This document shows, piece after piece, positions 1 to 8,475 of a DNA stretch of 64,000 bases. Source of the stretch: Methylophaga sp. (GTDB lineage: Bacteria > Pseudomonadota > Gammaproteobacteria > Nitrosococcales > Methylophagaceae). The DNA is taken from contig PAJP01000008.1 of NCBI GenBank assembly GCA_002706095.1, forward strand, positions 62,001 to 126,000, read 5' to 3'. The position numbers and the translations under genes are program-made. Positions within the stretch are counted from its first letter, which is position 1, and every line of letters begins with the position of its first letter. Under the pieces are notes generated by a model. That model did no database searches. It worked only from the letters and a program-made list of their open reading frames with translations, and was not told the origin of the DNA.

Positions 1-320
1 ACTTCATCCATAGTTTTACCCGTCTTTTGGCAAATATCTCTTACAAGTATTTTAAAAAAATTCAATTCATAGTTGCCATTCATAACAACTACATCAGGAT
101 TGTTAGACAGTATGTGCCTTTGTATCCTTTCTAGGTCATATGTTTTCCCAGAAAAACTACGAGCAGCTATACCAACGATCAAAGAAGGGGTTAGGCCGCC
201 TAAACAACTTTTATCCAAGTGATCTATGCCTGTGGAAATAGGTTTTATTTTACCTGACTGAAAATCTCCTATTAATTTTACTGTTTTATTTGTAAGGTCT
301 GTGCTTTTTTTTAGTGGCAT
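1..320 (-). CDS. DnaB-like replicative helicase, C-terminal part cut by window edge
   Basis: Only the first 106 codons are present; the gene runs off the left edge. After about 30 residues it enters a RecA-like ATPase core: 'TGIDHLDKSCLGGLTPSLIV' is followed by a Walker A-type loop 'GIAARSFSGKT' at about residues 52-62, then 'NYELNFFKILVRDI', which corresponds to the helicase segment after the P-loop. This order is that of DnaB/gp4-type hexameric helicases lacking the N-terminal primase-binding domain. Expected role: unwinding DNA at the phage fork with the primase at 58.1-59.3 kb. The loop is less glycine-rich than usual. Other RecA-fold ATPases (KaiC/RadA-like) are possible. The start is the ATG at 318-320. 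Confidence 0.7.
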   Translation of the reverse strand, partial: MPLKKSTDLTNKTVKLIGDFQSGKIKPISTGIDHLDKSCLGGLTPSLIVGIAARSFSGKTYDLERIQRHILSNNPDVVVMNGNYELNFFKILVRDICQKTGKTMDE

Positions 321-324
321 ATAT

Positions 325-873
325 TTAATCTGTTATTTCTACTTCCCAATTATACATTGCTTTATATACTCTATCATCAATTTTATCTTTCCATTTATCG
401 GCCACTTCCTTAATATGTTTTTCTTTTGCTTTTTTATACGCTTGAAAAGCTTCTTCTGGTGTTTTAAAATAGCCTAAATGAGTCTGAGTATAACCTATAT
501 TTATTGTAGCTCTGTATTTTTTATTTACTTTCACTACGCCCTTAAAATATTTCGATTTCTTTTTATTTCCAAAAATTTTATTTATTTCTTGAGGAACAAA
601 ACAGCAAAATTTAGAATCATATACAGTATTACCTTTGGCTAAAATATCCTTATCCAAATGCCATCCTTCCATATATTCAGGTTTGTAATTTTCTTCAAAC
701 CATCTACTAAAATTACTAATACGCAACCAGTCGATGGACACAATACAATTTTTATAATTCTTGTGGCGATAACACCTCTGTAATATGTTCATCCACAAAT
801 CATATATAATAGGTGTAGTTTTTTCAACATCTATGATCCCTCCATATCTATTCCCTGTACTTTTTATTGACAT
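325..873 (-). CDS. AP2-domain phage protein (homing-endonuclease-like)
   Basis: 182 residues. The N-terminal half has the conserved block of mobile phage AP2/HNH-type proteins (W..ILQRCY, 'EGWHLDKDIL.KGN', 'CCFVPQEIN'). The C-terminal half is an AP2-like DNA-binding fold (YRATI....THLGYF.TPEEAFQAYKKAK), ending in a KEVADKWKDKI..RVY.AMY tail. Such genes are free-standing mobile elements that often retain only the DNA-binding part. It lies 4 bp upstream of the helicase gene, a typical landing site. A close paralog is fused inside the gene at 11.3-12.8 kb. No complete catalytic HNH motif is visible. Confidence 0.7.
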   Translation of the reverse strand: MSIKSTGNRYGGIIDVEKTTPIIYDLWMNILQRCYRHKNYKNCIVSIDWLRISNFSRWFEENYKPEYMEGWHLDKDILAKGNTVYDSKFCCFVPQEINKIFGNKKKSKYFKGVVKVNKKYRATINIGYTQTHLGYFKTPEEAFQAYKKAKEKHIKEVADKWKDKIDDRVYKAMYNWEVEITD

Positions 874-926
874 ATATTTAAAAATTCTCTCTTATATTCA
901 TTATTAATCTCTTCTAAAATGATTTA

Positions 927-1145
927 TCATAATATATCAGTTATATAATCTAGCTCTCTTATAGCATCATCATACTCATCCCTAAGCTCTTTTGGTACAC
1001 GTTTTACACCTAACAATTGTTCTAAAACTTTTGGTGCCTTATATGTAATATAACTATAATCAGTGGTCAAATCTCTAGCTTGCTGTAACAATTCTTCTAA
1101 GTCTTCTTTTTTACTCATTTTTAGTAATTTTTCTAGCTTTTTCAC
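927..1145 (-). CDS. small hypothetical protein
   Basis: 72 residues with a charged helical N-terminus. The first possible start overlaps the upstream gene by 35 bp; the ATG at residue 10 (position 1118) would cut the overlap to 8 bp and is more typical here. No family recognised. Confidence 0.55.
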   Translation of the reverse strand: MKKLEKLLKMSKKEDLEELLQQARDLTTDYSYITYKAPKVLEQLLGVKRVPKELRDEYDDAIRELDYITDIL

Positions 1146-1377
1146 TTAATTCTCTTAATAATCTGTTTGTCTCTCTTTGATACATTTCAGCACACTCCGC
1201 AATAGTAGGTGCAGGATACTCCATATCCTCAAAACCACTACTACTATCGTTTGAATCAATTAATTCCCATTTATCCGTAGGACGATCTGAGTAGTAGTTT
1301 ACCCAAAGTTTGTTACATTTGTAGTCAGGAAAAGTTTTCTTAAAGTCTATTGCTTGTTTAGGTGTTATTCTTTTCAT
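1111..1377 (-). CDS. small hypothetical protein
   Basis: 88 residues; the C-terminal third is charged and helical ('AECAEMYQRETNRLLREL'). Part of the colinear minus-strand string of small genes. No family recognised. Confidence 0.6.
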   Translation of the reverse strand: MKRITPKQAIDFKKTFPDYKCNKLWVNYYSDRPTDKWELIDSNDSSSGFEDMEYPAPTIAECAEMYQRETNRLLRELSEKARKITKNE

Positions 1378-1389
1378 AACTTAAATATT

Positions 1390-1755
1390 TTAAGATACTG
1401 TATTATAACCACCGCCATAATTATACATACTCCTACAACTACCATCACAAAAACATACCCCACCACCTCTAAAACAAAACGGTTTAGTTTTTATATTTTC
1501 TTTAATTATTTTAGTTCCTTCTGTATTTAGAGCATTCTCTAACCTTTTATAGGATTCTTCTTTAGTTTCTACAGTTTCTATTATTTGCCAATTATTTTTA
1601 AAGTCTTCTATAATGTACCTACTACTTACGTCTGTATCTAAATTACGTATTACACAAGAAGTGCTTGTCATTTCTACAACCTTACCTTTAAAAGGAGTAC
1701 TGTGTGATGATTTTTTACCTTTAAAAATGTAAATATATTGATCTTTAATTTCCAT
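1390..1755 (-). CDS. hypothetical protein with Cys/Gly-rich tail
   Basis: 121 residues. The N-terminal 50 residues look like a small beta-barrel ('YIYIFKGKK', 'GKVVEMTSTSCVIRN'). The C-terminus carries closely spaced cysteines and glycines ('FCFRGGGVCFCDGSC'), possibly metal binding or disulphide bonded. It overlaps the next upstream gene by 11 bp. No family assigned. Confidence 0.6.
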   Translation of the reverse strand: MEIKDQYIYIFKGKKSSHSTPFKGKVVEMTSTSCVIRNLDTDVSSRYIIEDFKNNWQIIETVETKEESYKRLENALNTEGTKIIKENIKTKPFCFRGGGVCFCDGSCRSMYNYGGGYNTVS

Positions 1756-2014
1756 AATTCTCTAATTGTTTTATTTGTTCTTCTGTCAAATGTTCTTTGT
1801 ATCGTTCTAATACTTCTGCGGCGGGAAGATACTCAACCAATTCTCCATTATTGACTCCTAAACTTCCACCACCCTTACTATCTTCACTATAAGGGTCAAT
1901 ACCAACAATGTATTTATCTATTAGCTCAGCTTCTCTATCCACCTGTTTTCTTATTTTAGTATCACCGTATTTATCTAACCAATCTGTTATTGGATTATTC
2001 TTGTTCTTTTTCAT
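1745..2014 (-). CDS. small hypothetical protein
   Basis: 89 residues, acidic, with 'ITDWLDKYGDTKIRKQVDRE' near the N-terminus and 'VLERYKEHLTEEQIKQLENY' at the end. Its 3' end overlaps the following gene, suggesting coupled translation. Function unknown. Confidence 0.6.
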   Translation of the reverse strand: MKKNKNNPITDWLDKYGDTKIRKQVDREAELIDKYIVGIDPYSEDSKGGGSLGVNNGELVEYLPAAEVLERYKEHLTEEQIKQLENYGN

Positions 2015-2017
2015 AAC

Positions 2018-2314
2018 TTAAAACCATTCTTTATATTTTTTCATAAATTCTCCGCTCACTAGTAATGAGGGGTTGAAGTTCGGGTCTGTCATAAACAAAA
2101 CTTCAATAGGTATTTCTTTACCTAGTTTTTTACTTCTATCAACTAAATGTTTACTATTTTCGTTTTTTATATCTTCTTTTTGCTTTTTGTTTTTTACCTC
2201 CGCCTCTTGTAGATGCTCAAGCATTTCTTTTAAATCGCTAAGTTTAAACTCTTTACTAGGTTTAACTGTGTTAGGATTTCTAACTTGATGATAAATACCT
2301 TTATTTTCTTCCAT
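2018..2314 (-). CDS. hypothetical protein, central coiled coil
   Basis: 98 residues. Residues about 24-60 form a charged heptad-like helix ('LSDLKEMLEHLQEAEVKN...'). It sits 3 bp upstream of the next gene in the operon. A plus-strand open frame over the same bases is a shadow of this coiled coil. Function unknown. Confidence 0.6.
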   Translation of the reverse strand: MEENKGIYHQVRNPNTVKPSKEFKLSDLKEMLEHLQEAEVKNKKQKEDIKNENSKHLVDRSKKLGKEIPIEVLFMTDPNFNPSLLVSGEFMKKYKEWF

Positions 2315-2328
2315 ACTGCAAATATAGG

Positions 2329-2991
2329 CTATTTTATTCGTTTATCAAACTGTTGTTCAATATATTTTTCGTTGTCTTGGTAATAAGCCCACAAAGGCGA
2401 ATTGTCTAAATTATAATATTTACTATACCTATCAGGTGCTACAAATAAAATATTTTCGGCTTTATTGCTTATTACAGCCCTCGGGTTATCATTTTTAAAG
2501 TCTCTAAAACGTTCCGAGAACGATCTTTTATCATTTGGGTCATCTACATAACTATCTTCTATAAAAAGCGTTAATAACACGGCTAAATGGTTCTCGTGAA
2601 TACCTGTTTCAAATCTAAACCAATGCAAACGTCTAAACAGCTCTTTTTTATTTGATTTTACATAATTAACTCTTTTTGAATAGACTTTCTCAACCCAATT
2701 ACCTAAGATTTCATCTTGCTCTTCGTATTCTTCGTCTTTCTGTAAATCTTGTAAAATTTTTACACCTTTTTTTGTAGTACGTAATTTAGATATTTCACTA
2801 TCTTTTTTAGTACCCTTAATTTGATTAACCCACTCGTTTTCTATGAACCTATCTAAGGCGGAGTCATCCATAAGCATAGCCACAAAATCCTCAATATCAC
2901 TCCCTTTTTGCTGATGAATAGCTTGGAGTAGCAATAGTTCTTGTGGTGTTAGCTTGTACTTGTTAAATATTTTTTCTAGTGATAAATACAT
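2329..2991 (-). CDS. hypothetical protein with MarR-like winged-helix N-terminus
   Basis: 220 residues. The first 85 residues follow a winged-helix pattern: 'LTPQELLLLQAIHQQ', a second helix block, then 'KLRTTKKGVKILQDL', which matches the wing and last helix of MarR-like folds. The rest is helical and charged, with 'RLHWFRFETG' and 'YYNLDNSPLWAYY'. It is preceded by its own promoter. A replisome or regulatory role is possible but unproven; no specific family recognised. Confidence 0.6.
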   Translation of the reverse strand: MYLSLEKIFNKYKLTPQELLLLQAIHQQKGSDIEDFVAMLMDDSALDRFIENEWVNQIKGTKKDSEISKLRTTKKGVKILQDLQKDEEYEEQDEILGNWVEKVYSKRVNYVKSNKKELFRRLHWFRFETGIHENHLAVLLTLFIEDSYVDDPNDKRSFSERFRDFKNDNPRAVISNKAENILFVAPDRYSKYYNLDNSPLWAYYQDNEKYIEQQFDKRIK

Positions 2992-3020
2992 TATATTAGG
3001 TATTTAGTGATTATACTCCC

Positions 3021-3066
3021 CAAACATAGTAATATTCAGGGAATAGGTATGTTAATTTAATTTTAA
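3021..3066 (-). promoter_or_regulatory. promoter with two 11-bp-spaced upstream boxes
   Basis: On the minus strand the -7 box TATGTTTG (3021-3028) is preceded, 21 and 32 bp upstream, by TTAACA (3050-3055) and TTAAAA (3061-3066). The distal box contains the stop codon of the gene ending at 3063. Drives the gene starting at 2991. Confidence 0.55.
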
Positions 3067-3260
3067 TCTTCTAATACTAAATCTTCAATTCTCTCTATCA
3101 TATCATCACTTAAAATAGAAGTAATATCTTCTCCTAAATGTAATATTTCAAATATTTCTAGTTCGTCGGGTTCGGGATATGTTTTATAACTTCCTACTAC
3201 TCCTTTATGTAGTTTGTAATCTACTGTTAGTTCTACTCCGTATAGGTTTATTGTTTTCAT
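3063..3260 (-). CDS. small hypothetical protein
   Basis: 65 residues, acidic C-terminus ('DDMIERIEDLVLED'). Monocistronic, between its own promoter (3336) and the promoter of the downstream gene. Function unknown. Confidence 0.6.
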   Translation of the reverse strand: MKTINLYGVELTVDYKLHKGVVGSYKTYPEPDELEIFEILHLGEDITSILSDDMIERIEDLVLED

Positions 3261-3335
3261 TTCTCAATTAATTTTAATGCGGCGATTAAACCTTGTTCTA
3301 GTGCTTCTTCGTAATTATCTTATTTTTATCTGCTA

Positions 3336-3367
3336 CAAATATACGGACAAATAAAAACCCCACCAAA
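3336..3367 (-). promoter_or_regulatory. Bacteroidetes-type promoter
   Basis: -7 box TATATTTG (3336-3343) with TTTG 20 bp further upstream (3364-3367), matching the Bacteroidetes TTTG-N19-TAnnTTTG pattern. Faces the gene ending at 3063. The -33 box lies inside the preceding terminator hairpin. Confidence 0.6.
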
Positions 3368-3383
3368 TAAATGATAGGGTTTT
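3350..3383 (-). terminator. intrinsic terminator after nrdA
   Basis: AAAACCC (3354-3360) pairs with GGGTTTT (3377-3383); on the minus strand a T-rich run follows. It lies 23 bp past the nrdA stop codon. Confidence 0.65.
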
Positions 3384-3405
3384 AAGAAAAGTTTATGATT
3401 TTGGT

Positions 3406-5121
3406 TTATCCTTCACAAGCGGAGCAAGTCAATAGTTCTTGAGAGAATTTTTGAGCGGCGTTAATACTATATTGATAGTACAACCCTTTTAAACCCTCTT
3501 CAAAAGCCATAAGATGTAATTTGTTAATATCTTTGGCTGATGTATCGGGATGTATCATAATATTTATAGATTGTCCTTGATCGATATGTTTAGCCCTTTG
3601 TCCACCTAATTTAATCACATCAACTTGAGATATTTCGCTAAAAGTCCTAAATATGGCTTTTTCTCTATCTGTTAGGAAATCTAAGTGTTGTACAGAACCA
3701 TTATTTTCAAGTATTGAAGTCCAAACTTTTTTAGTATTGTTACCTTTTTCTTCTAGTAATTTTTCCAACTCAATGTTTTTTACCTCAGACTGTATTTTAG
3801 CTAGTTTTTTAGAGGTATAGTTACTTTTGTGTGGCTCAATACCTTCTGATAGATTTAAACTTTTACCTCCCATAATATAGGCTGTTGATTTTGTTGGAGC
3901 TTGGGCTAAACGTGTTGAGTTTCTAAATCCATAACCTTTCATAATTTCAGGCTCTCCCCAATTCTCTGCCATCCATTTGGAGGATCTGTCAGACTCTCGT
4001 CTTAATAAAGAAAATATGCTGTTGTTTGTAAAATAGCTGTCTAGTTCTCCAAAAACAATACCTTTTTTCTGTAAGTAGGAGTGAAAAGCTAAAACACCAA
4101 GACCAACAGATCTATGCTCTTTTGCAAATTTAACTGCTTTTTCAAGACCACTTAGTTTTTCTGCTTTCTCAATGTACTCTTCAATGACACAATCAAGCAT
4201 TAAATTCATATCAAATATAAAGTTTTTGTCTTGACTCCACTCGTCGAAATAGTAAGCATTTACAGAAGATAAACAACACGCAAAGGTTTTTTCTTCATCA
4301 CAATACTCGTGGGTCTCCAAACATATGTTGCTAGTTTCCAGGTACATAGCTTTATCTTTGTACACTTGAGGTCTTGCATTGTTAGTATTTTCCAAATCTA
4401 GTATATAAGGAAATCCCACCTCTTTTCTAGTTTTTAAAACTTTAGCCCAAATTTTCCTTTTCTCTTTATCTCCCTCTTTAAGTGATTTTAGCCACCCTAT
4501 AGGTAAAGTAACCGCTGTTGTTATTGTTTGTAAAAACCTTTGCTTGTCTGTATGTAATCTATGTGTACCTATATCTAAAAAATCCATAATTTCAGGATGC
4601 TCTACAGATAAATAAGCAGTTAAAAAACCTCTTCTAGCTCTGTTTTGGTTAGTTTTACTCATCATATCTGCGTACAGTTCTATCCAGTCAATAACGGAAT
4701 TTGAAGTTCCACCAGAAGCTATGTCAGAACCAATAGGTCTAATCTTTGAGAAGTTTTGAGATGTGCCTGCTCCATATTTAGCTAACATACCTAACTCGTG
4801 AACACCTTTATATATATCATCCAAAGAATCCGATAGTATAGATTTATTACAACTAATTGGTAAGTTTTCTTTTTTACCAAAATTTATAAGTACGGGAGTG
4901 GCGAAAGAAACCCAACCGTTTGAGATGTATTGTCTAAACCTGTCACCTATACCTCTAGAGTACTCTATCGCTTCTACTGTATCTGACATTTTTAAGCAAT
5001 AATTCTCTATTGTGTTTGCTATCTCTTCATATCTTTGTTCGGGGGTTTGCCCTTCTTGTAAATAACCTTGAGATAAGAACTCTCTTTGGTCTTCTTTAAG
5101 CCAATCTAATTTAATCTTCAT
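3406..5121 (-). CDS. nrdA: ribonucleoside-diphosphate reductase large subunit (class I)
   Basis: 571 residues. It catalyses reduction of ribonucleoside diphosphates to deoxy forms with the NrdB radical subunit encoded just upstream. Visible active-site features: the first redox cysteine at C91 (LPISCNKS), the catalytic N265-C267-E269 in NICLE, the partner cysteine in the C282-C283 pair, and the C-terminal shuttle CSAC at the extreme end. The protein is short and starts at 'MKIKLDWLKEDQREFL', so the N-terminal ATP-cone allosteric domain is missing; this is common in phage enzymes and predicts relaxed dATP inhibition. It is 19 bp downstream of nrdB, so co-transcribed, and ends in a clear terminator. 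Confidence 0.95.
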   Translation of the reverse strand: MKIKLDWLKEDQREFLSQGYLQEGQTPEQRYEEIANTIENYCLKMSDTVEAIEYSRGIGDRFRQYISNGWVSFATPVLINFGKKENLPISCNKSILSDSLDDIYKGVHELGMLAKYGAGTSQNFSKIRPIGSDIASGGTSNSVIDWIELYADMMSKTNQNRARRGFLTAYLSVEHPEIMDFLDIGTHRLHTDKQRFLQTITTAVTLPIGWLKSLKEGDKEKRKIWAKVLKTRKEVGFPYILDLENTNNARPQVYKDKAMYLETSNICLETHEYCDEEKTFACCLSSVNAYYFDEWSQDKNFIFDMNLMLDCVIEEYIEKAEKLSGLEKAVKFAKEHRSVGLGVLAFHSYLQKKGIVFGELDSYFTNNSIFSLLRRESDRSSKWMAENWGEPEIMKGYGFRNSTRLAQAPTKSTAYIMGGKSLNLSEGIEPHKSNYTSKKLAKIQSEVKNIELEKLLEEKGNNTKKVWTSILENNGSVQHLDFLTDREKAIFRTFSEISQVDVIKLGGQRAKHIDQGQSINIMIHPDTSAKDINKLHLMAFEEGLKGLYYQYSINAAQKFSQELLTCSACEG

Positions 5122-5140
5122 TTAGTATATTTATTTTTTT

Positions 5141-6115
5141 TTAATTCCACAAATCTTCTTCATCAAAAGCCGTATTCTGAGAGTATTCTGTTGACTTTTC
5201 ATTGAAAAAATCAAAAGAGGATGACGCTCTCATCTGAACCTCTAAAAATTCTGTAGGTTCTAGTAGTTTACTATCAACTTCAAATTCATTACTATAGCCA
5301 ATCTTATTTAAACTATTATTAAAACGCTCTTTTAAATACTCTTGTATACTTTCTTTCGGTAAAAAATTTAGTTCTTGTTTTTCAAAAATCCAGTTCAGTA
5401 TTTCGCACTCTGCTTTATAAGCTTTATTTATATTACCTCTTATCTTACGCTCCATTTCATCGTCAAACCATTCAGGGAATTCTCTTCTTATAATCCGTAT
5501 TAAATCTTCTCCAAATTTTGCATGTATGTCCTCTTCCCGGCTAGTTGCGCCAATAACCGCATTAAAATTAGATAGAAGATTTTTATACTTTTTAAAAGAG
5601 GATACAATTAATAGTTGTGAAAACAAACTGACATTTTCGACTAATAAAGTAAACAATATTAATGATTTAGTAAACTCTTTATCAGACCTAGAATTTACCC
5701 CTTTTAAGTATTTCCCTAAATAGTCAGCTCTACCTTGCATACAAGGAATACTGTCTAATTTTTCAAACTCTTCATCTAATCCTAGCAGCCCTAAAAGCTT
5801 TTCATAAGTCATTTGGTGTATAGCCTCGTTGGAAGCTATAGTATGCCCTACAATGGCTACTTCAGTCTTAGGCAGGCGCATATCTATCCTAGCATAGAAA
5901 GTTTTAACTTTATTTTCTATAAATCCTATTGCCAACATAGATTTTTTTACTATGTCTTGCTCCCCTTCTGTTAGTTTTGTTTTAAAATCGTTTACATCCC
6001 TATCATAAGTAAAATGCTCAGGAGTCCAAAAACTTTCGTGTATAGCATGTGCATATTTTATTAAGTGTGGGTAAGTATAAGGTTTTACTTTTTCAGCTTT
6101 ATCGAATATCGACAT
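5141..6115 (-). CDS. nrdB: ribonucleoside-diphosphate reductase small subunit
   Basis: 324 residues, ferritin-like radical subunit. The di-iron ligands are recognisable as E67, E97 and H100 (EAIH), E160, E195 and H198 (EDIH). The radical tyrosine is retained as Y104, four residues after H100 (EAIHQMTY). The acidic C-terminal tail ('AFDEEDLWN') is the usual docking peptide for the large subunit. All key residues are present, so the enzyme should be active. It precedes nrdA. An 11-bp hairpin lies in its leader (6158-6192), between a promoter-like -7 box and the start codon. Confidence 0.95.
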   Translation of the reverse strand: MSIFDKAEKVKPYTYPHLIKYAHAIHESFWTPEHFTYDRDVNDFKTKLTEGEQDIVKKSMLAIGFIENKVKTFYARIDMRLPKTEVAIVGHTIASNEAIHQMTYEKLLGLLGLDEEFEKLDSIPCMQGRADYLGKYLKGVNSRSDKEFTKSLILFTLLVENVSLFSQLLIVSSFKKYKNLLSNFNAVIGATSREEDIHAKFGEDLIRIIRREFPEWFDDEMERKIRGNINKAYKAECEILNWIFEKQELNFLPKESIQEYLKERFNNSLNKIGYSNEFEVDSKLLEPTEFLEVQMRASSSFDFFNEKSTEYSQNTAFDEEDLWN

Positions 6116-6157
6116 TTTGTTAATAAGTTGTTTATAAAATTAGTAATTAATTTAGAC

Positions 6158-6192
6158 AAGAAAACCGCCAACAGAAACCTATTGACGGCTTT
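6158..6192 (-). terminator. hairpin in the thyA-nrdB gap: terminator or nrdB attenuator
   Basis: Arms 6161-6171 and 6182-6192 pair over 11 bp with two G-U pairs; on the minus strand TTTT and CTT follow. It is downstream of a promoter-like box at 6208 yet upstream of nrdB, so it may be either a leaky thyA terminator or a leader attenuator. Confidence 0.55.
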
Positions 6193-6207
6193 AAAATTTA
6201 GGGGTTA

Positions 6208-6258
6208 CAAATATACTTACTTAGTTTTGATTCTACAAGTATCTAAAATGGTTTTTAA
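6208..6258 (-). promoter_or_regulatory. promoter upstream of nrdB
   Basis: -7 box TATATTTG (6208-6215), a TTG-type -33 position about 20 bp upstream, and TTAAAA at offset 37 (6253-6258). It would place transcription start just before the 6158-6192 hairpin. Confidence 0.5.
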
Positions 6259-6279
6259 TTAAGAAAATTTATTTTAGTG

Positions 6280-7239
6280 TTACACTGCCAATTCCAACTT
6301 TTCAGGTAAATTTTTTATTCCTTTTGGTATATTAAATTCAAAATCATCTATTGTGTAATCGTAAAAGTTTTTATTTTCTTTTAGTCTTACTGTTGGCTGC
6401 TCATTTATAGACTCTCTTTTTAATAATTCCTTTGCGGCGGGTATGTGGCGATTATAGATATGACAGTTTTGCACTATATGTAAAAAATTACCTAACTTGT
6501 GTGTAATTCCTGTTGTGTGTGTTAAATGTCCACAAACCATCATTCCTAACATTATATATTGAGCGGGGTTAATTGAGGCTGTCATCATAAAATCTTGAGA
6601 TCTTTGATTTAAAGTAATATCTATATAATGAACAGGTTCGCTGTAAGGTATATGCTTATCTTCTTCATAAACTTCGTATTTTTCTCTTACGCTCCAAAGT
6701 GTTTGGTATGCACAAGGTACAAGAGCCTGTTTATCCTCCTCCATCTGTTTATTATCCCAAAGATTCATTATATGACGTCGGGAAAAAGGGCTGCTTTCTA
6801 ATCCATATAATAGATTATCAATTAGTTTATATCTTTTTACTGTATGTCCATAGGTTTGTCCTAAACTGTTAAGTGTTCGTCCTGTTAAGTAGTATTCCCA
6901 ATCAAATTTAGATGTGATTGAAATTTTTTCTTCTTCCCAACTTTCAACTACAAAATCCTCCCACCAACTATGTATACTTGAGTGCATTTCTTCAATAACA
7001 TTAGTTTGCTTCTGATAAATAGCTTCAATATCATAATATGCACCTTTCAGAGCTGTTTTACGTAGAGTTGTAATAGGGAATTCTTCTTTAGAAATATCGT
7101 ACTTAAAAACAGCCTGTGTAATGAATTTTGAATGCGCTGGTGCACCATCACTCCATCTCGGTCTAGGGTCTTTGTCCCAACTACCGTTTTCTAGAATATC
7201 TTCAATTGTTTCTAATATATATTTATCGGCTTTAATCAT
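6280..7239 (-). CDS. thyA: thymidylate synthase
   Basis: 319 residues, dUMP to dTMP using methylene-tetrahydrofolate. Seen: the phosphate-binding arginine pair in PFSRRHIMNLW (about 151-161), the catalytic cysteine C176 in LVPCAYQTLW, and the dUMP/folate block 'LNQRSQDFMMTASINPAQYI'. The residue after the active-site Cys is Ala rather than the usual His, and an insertion-like segment follows. It shares 1 bp with the upstream gene, so is translated from the same mRNA. Together with nrdAB and the MazG-like gene it forms a nucleotide-supply operon. Confidence 0.93.
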   Translation of the reverse strand: MIKADKYILETIEDILENGSWDKDPRPRWSDGAPAHSKFITQAVFKYDISKEEFPITTLRKTALKGAYYDIEAIYQKQTNVIEEMHSSIHSWWEDFVVESWEEEKISITSKFDWEYYLTGRTLNSLGQTYGHTVKRYKLIDNLLYGLESSPFSRRHIMNLWDNKQMEEDKQALVPCAYQTLWSVREKYEVYEEDKHIPYSEPVHYIDITLNQRSQDFMMTASINPAQYIMLGMMVCGHLTHTTGITHKLGNFLHIVQNCHIYNRHIPAAKELLKRESINEQPTVRLKENKNFYDYTIDDFEFNIPKGIKNLPEKLELAV

Positions 7240-7475
7240 TATCTTAAAAATATTTCTATTGTGTCTAAAATCAGTTCTCTTCTTTGTTGTTTTGTTATTG
7301 TTCCTACTTTCTTAAACGACTTTCTAAACTCTTTTAAAACGTGTTGTTTGTATGTTTTTGTAACCGTTATGTTTATATTTTCGTCGGTTTCGTACACTTG
7401 TATATCTAGAGGGTGTTTCGAGTGCTCCCAATACACCCAGCCTAAAGCCGTTTCTTGAAGTAAGTCATCCATCAC
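7239..7475 (-). CDS. small hypothetical protein
   Basis: 78 residues with aromatic N-terminus ('ALGWVYWEHSKHPLDIQVYE') and a basic helical C-terminal half. Overlaps thyA and the upstream gene by a few bases, so translationally coupled. Function unknown. Confidence 0.6.
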   Translation of the reverse strand: MMDDLLQETALGWVYWEHSKHPLDIQVYETDENINITVTKTYKQHVLKEFRKSFKKVGTITKQQRRELILDTIEIFLR

Positions 7476-7702
7476 TTAGAAGTTTTCAATAAGTTTAAAA
7501 ATTCTGTAGCTTCTTTTAAGAGTTCTGTGGCCTCATTAGATAATTTTTCAAACTTGTCATTCTCACCTTTATAGGTATCTTTTAATATCTCACCTATTGT
7601 TTCAAAATCAGGTTTAATCAGTCCTTGATCTTTTAACCAGGGTACTAGTTCGGTCTTAACTAATCTTGTTAAGCCTTCTTTTCTGTAATCTATATTTTCC
7701 AT
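7472..7702 (-). CDS. small hypothetical helical protein
   Basis: 76 residues, C-terminal helix with repeated LLKEA/EFL pattern. A 4-bp overlap joins it to the downstream gene. Function unknown. Confidence 0.6.
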   Translation of the reverse strand: MENIDYRKEGLTRLVKTELVPWLKDQGLIKPDFETIGEILKDTYKGENDKFEKLSNEATELLKEATEFLNLLKTSK

Positions 7703-7704
7703 AA

Positions 7705-8091
7705 TTAAAACTTTTTACCGTTCTTTTTTACTCTGTTACCTACTTGATGATCAGGACGAGATTTATTAAAATTTCTTTTAGCTTCCATAATCTCTCCCGC
7801 ATTTTTACACCCAACAGCTCCTAACAAATCAAAAATTCTAATTAATGCATCTACAAGTTCAACATCTACCATACGATACTGTGGGAGCTTGTCATCCATT
7901 AAGTCTTTTCTATAACCTTCTGTTGCTTCAGATACTTCTGTGGTAATTAAATTTAGTTTTGTACCTATTACATAAGGTGTGAATTTGTGGTTTAACAGAC
8001 TTTCTCCTGTTTCAGGATCATTCCACCAACCTGCTTCTACATTCTTACTGTGTATATCTTTTACTAATTTATTTATTTGTTCTGCTGTCAT
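7705..8091 (-). CDS. MazG-like nucleotide pyrophosphohydrolase
   Basis: 128 residues. All-alpha NTP-PPase pattern: 'TTEVSEATEGYRKD' supplies the first acidic pair and 'VDVELVDALIRIFDL' the second (ExxD), the usual Mg-binding set. Such enzymes hydrolyse non-canonical or excess (d)NTPs to monophosphates; here it sits in the nrdAB-thyA operon, suggesting a role in dNTP pool control. Exact substrate cannot be told from sequence. Confidence 0.7.
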   Translation of the reverse strand: MTAEQINKLVKDIHSKNVEAGWWNDPETGESLLNHKFTPYVIGTKLNLITTEVSEATEGYRKDLMDDKLPQYRMVDVELVDALIRIFDLLGAVGCKNAGEIMEAKRNFNKSRPDHQVGNRVKKNGKKF

Positions 8092-8203
8092 CTATATAAT
8101 TTTCTAAAGCTGTTATTAATCCTTTATAATCTGTGTAATCTTCGTTTGGATTTACTTCGATATAAGTGTGGAGTATTTTATTTATTTCTTGTCGTCGATT
8201 CAT
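8069..8203 (-). CDS. small hypothetical protein (44 aa)
   Basis: Starts 'MNRRQEINKILHTYIEV'. The start overlaps the stop of the upstream gene (ATGA) and the end overlaps the MazG-like gene by 23 bp, the same coupling as its neighbours. Function unknown. Confidence 0.5.
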   Translation of the reverse strand: MNRRQEINKILHTYIEVNPNEDYTDYKGLITALENYIDDSRTNK

Positions 8204-8475
8204 TTCTGCCGCCAATCATTTAATCTGTTTATAATTTCTATTGTTCCTGAATCAAATATCTCAGCATCCTCTAGCATAATTTGCTCGGCAAAGTATAGAA
8301 ATAACTGTTCTGTAATACCCCAATCTTCTGAATCTTCATCTAACAATCTAATGAAATCAACTCTTTCATCAAAAGGGATGTTATTGATAACATCTGCATA
8401 AGTCTCCTCTTCTGTTCTACGGTAAACCGCATTTAAGAGTTTTTCTCCCTCTTTTGTATATCTAAACTGTGTCAT
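8200..8475 (-). CDS. small acidic hypothetical protein
   Basis: 91 residues, many D/E in the middle ('DFIRLLDEDSEDWGI'). Overlaps both neighbours. Function unknown. Confidence 0.6.
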   Translation of the reverse strand: MTQFRYTKEGEKLLNAVYRRTEEETYADVINNIPFDERVDFIRLLDEDSEDWGITEQLFLYFAEQIMLEDAEIFDSGTIEIINRLNDWRQK

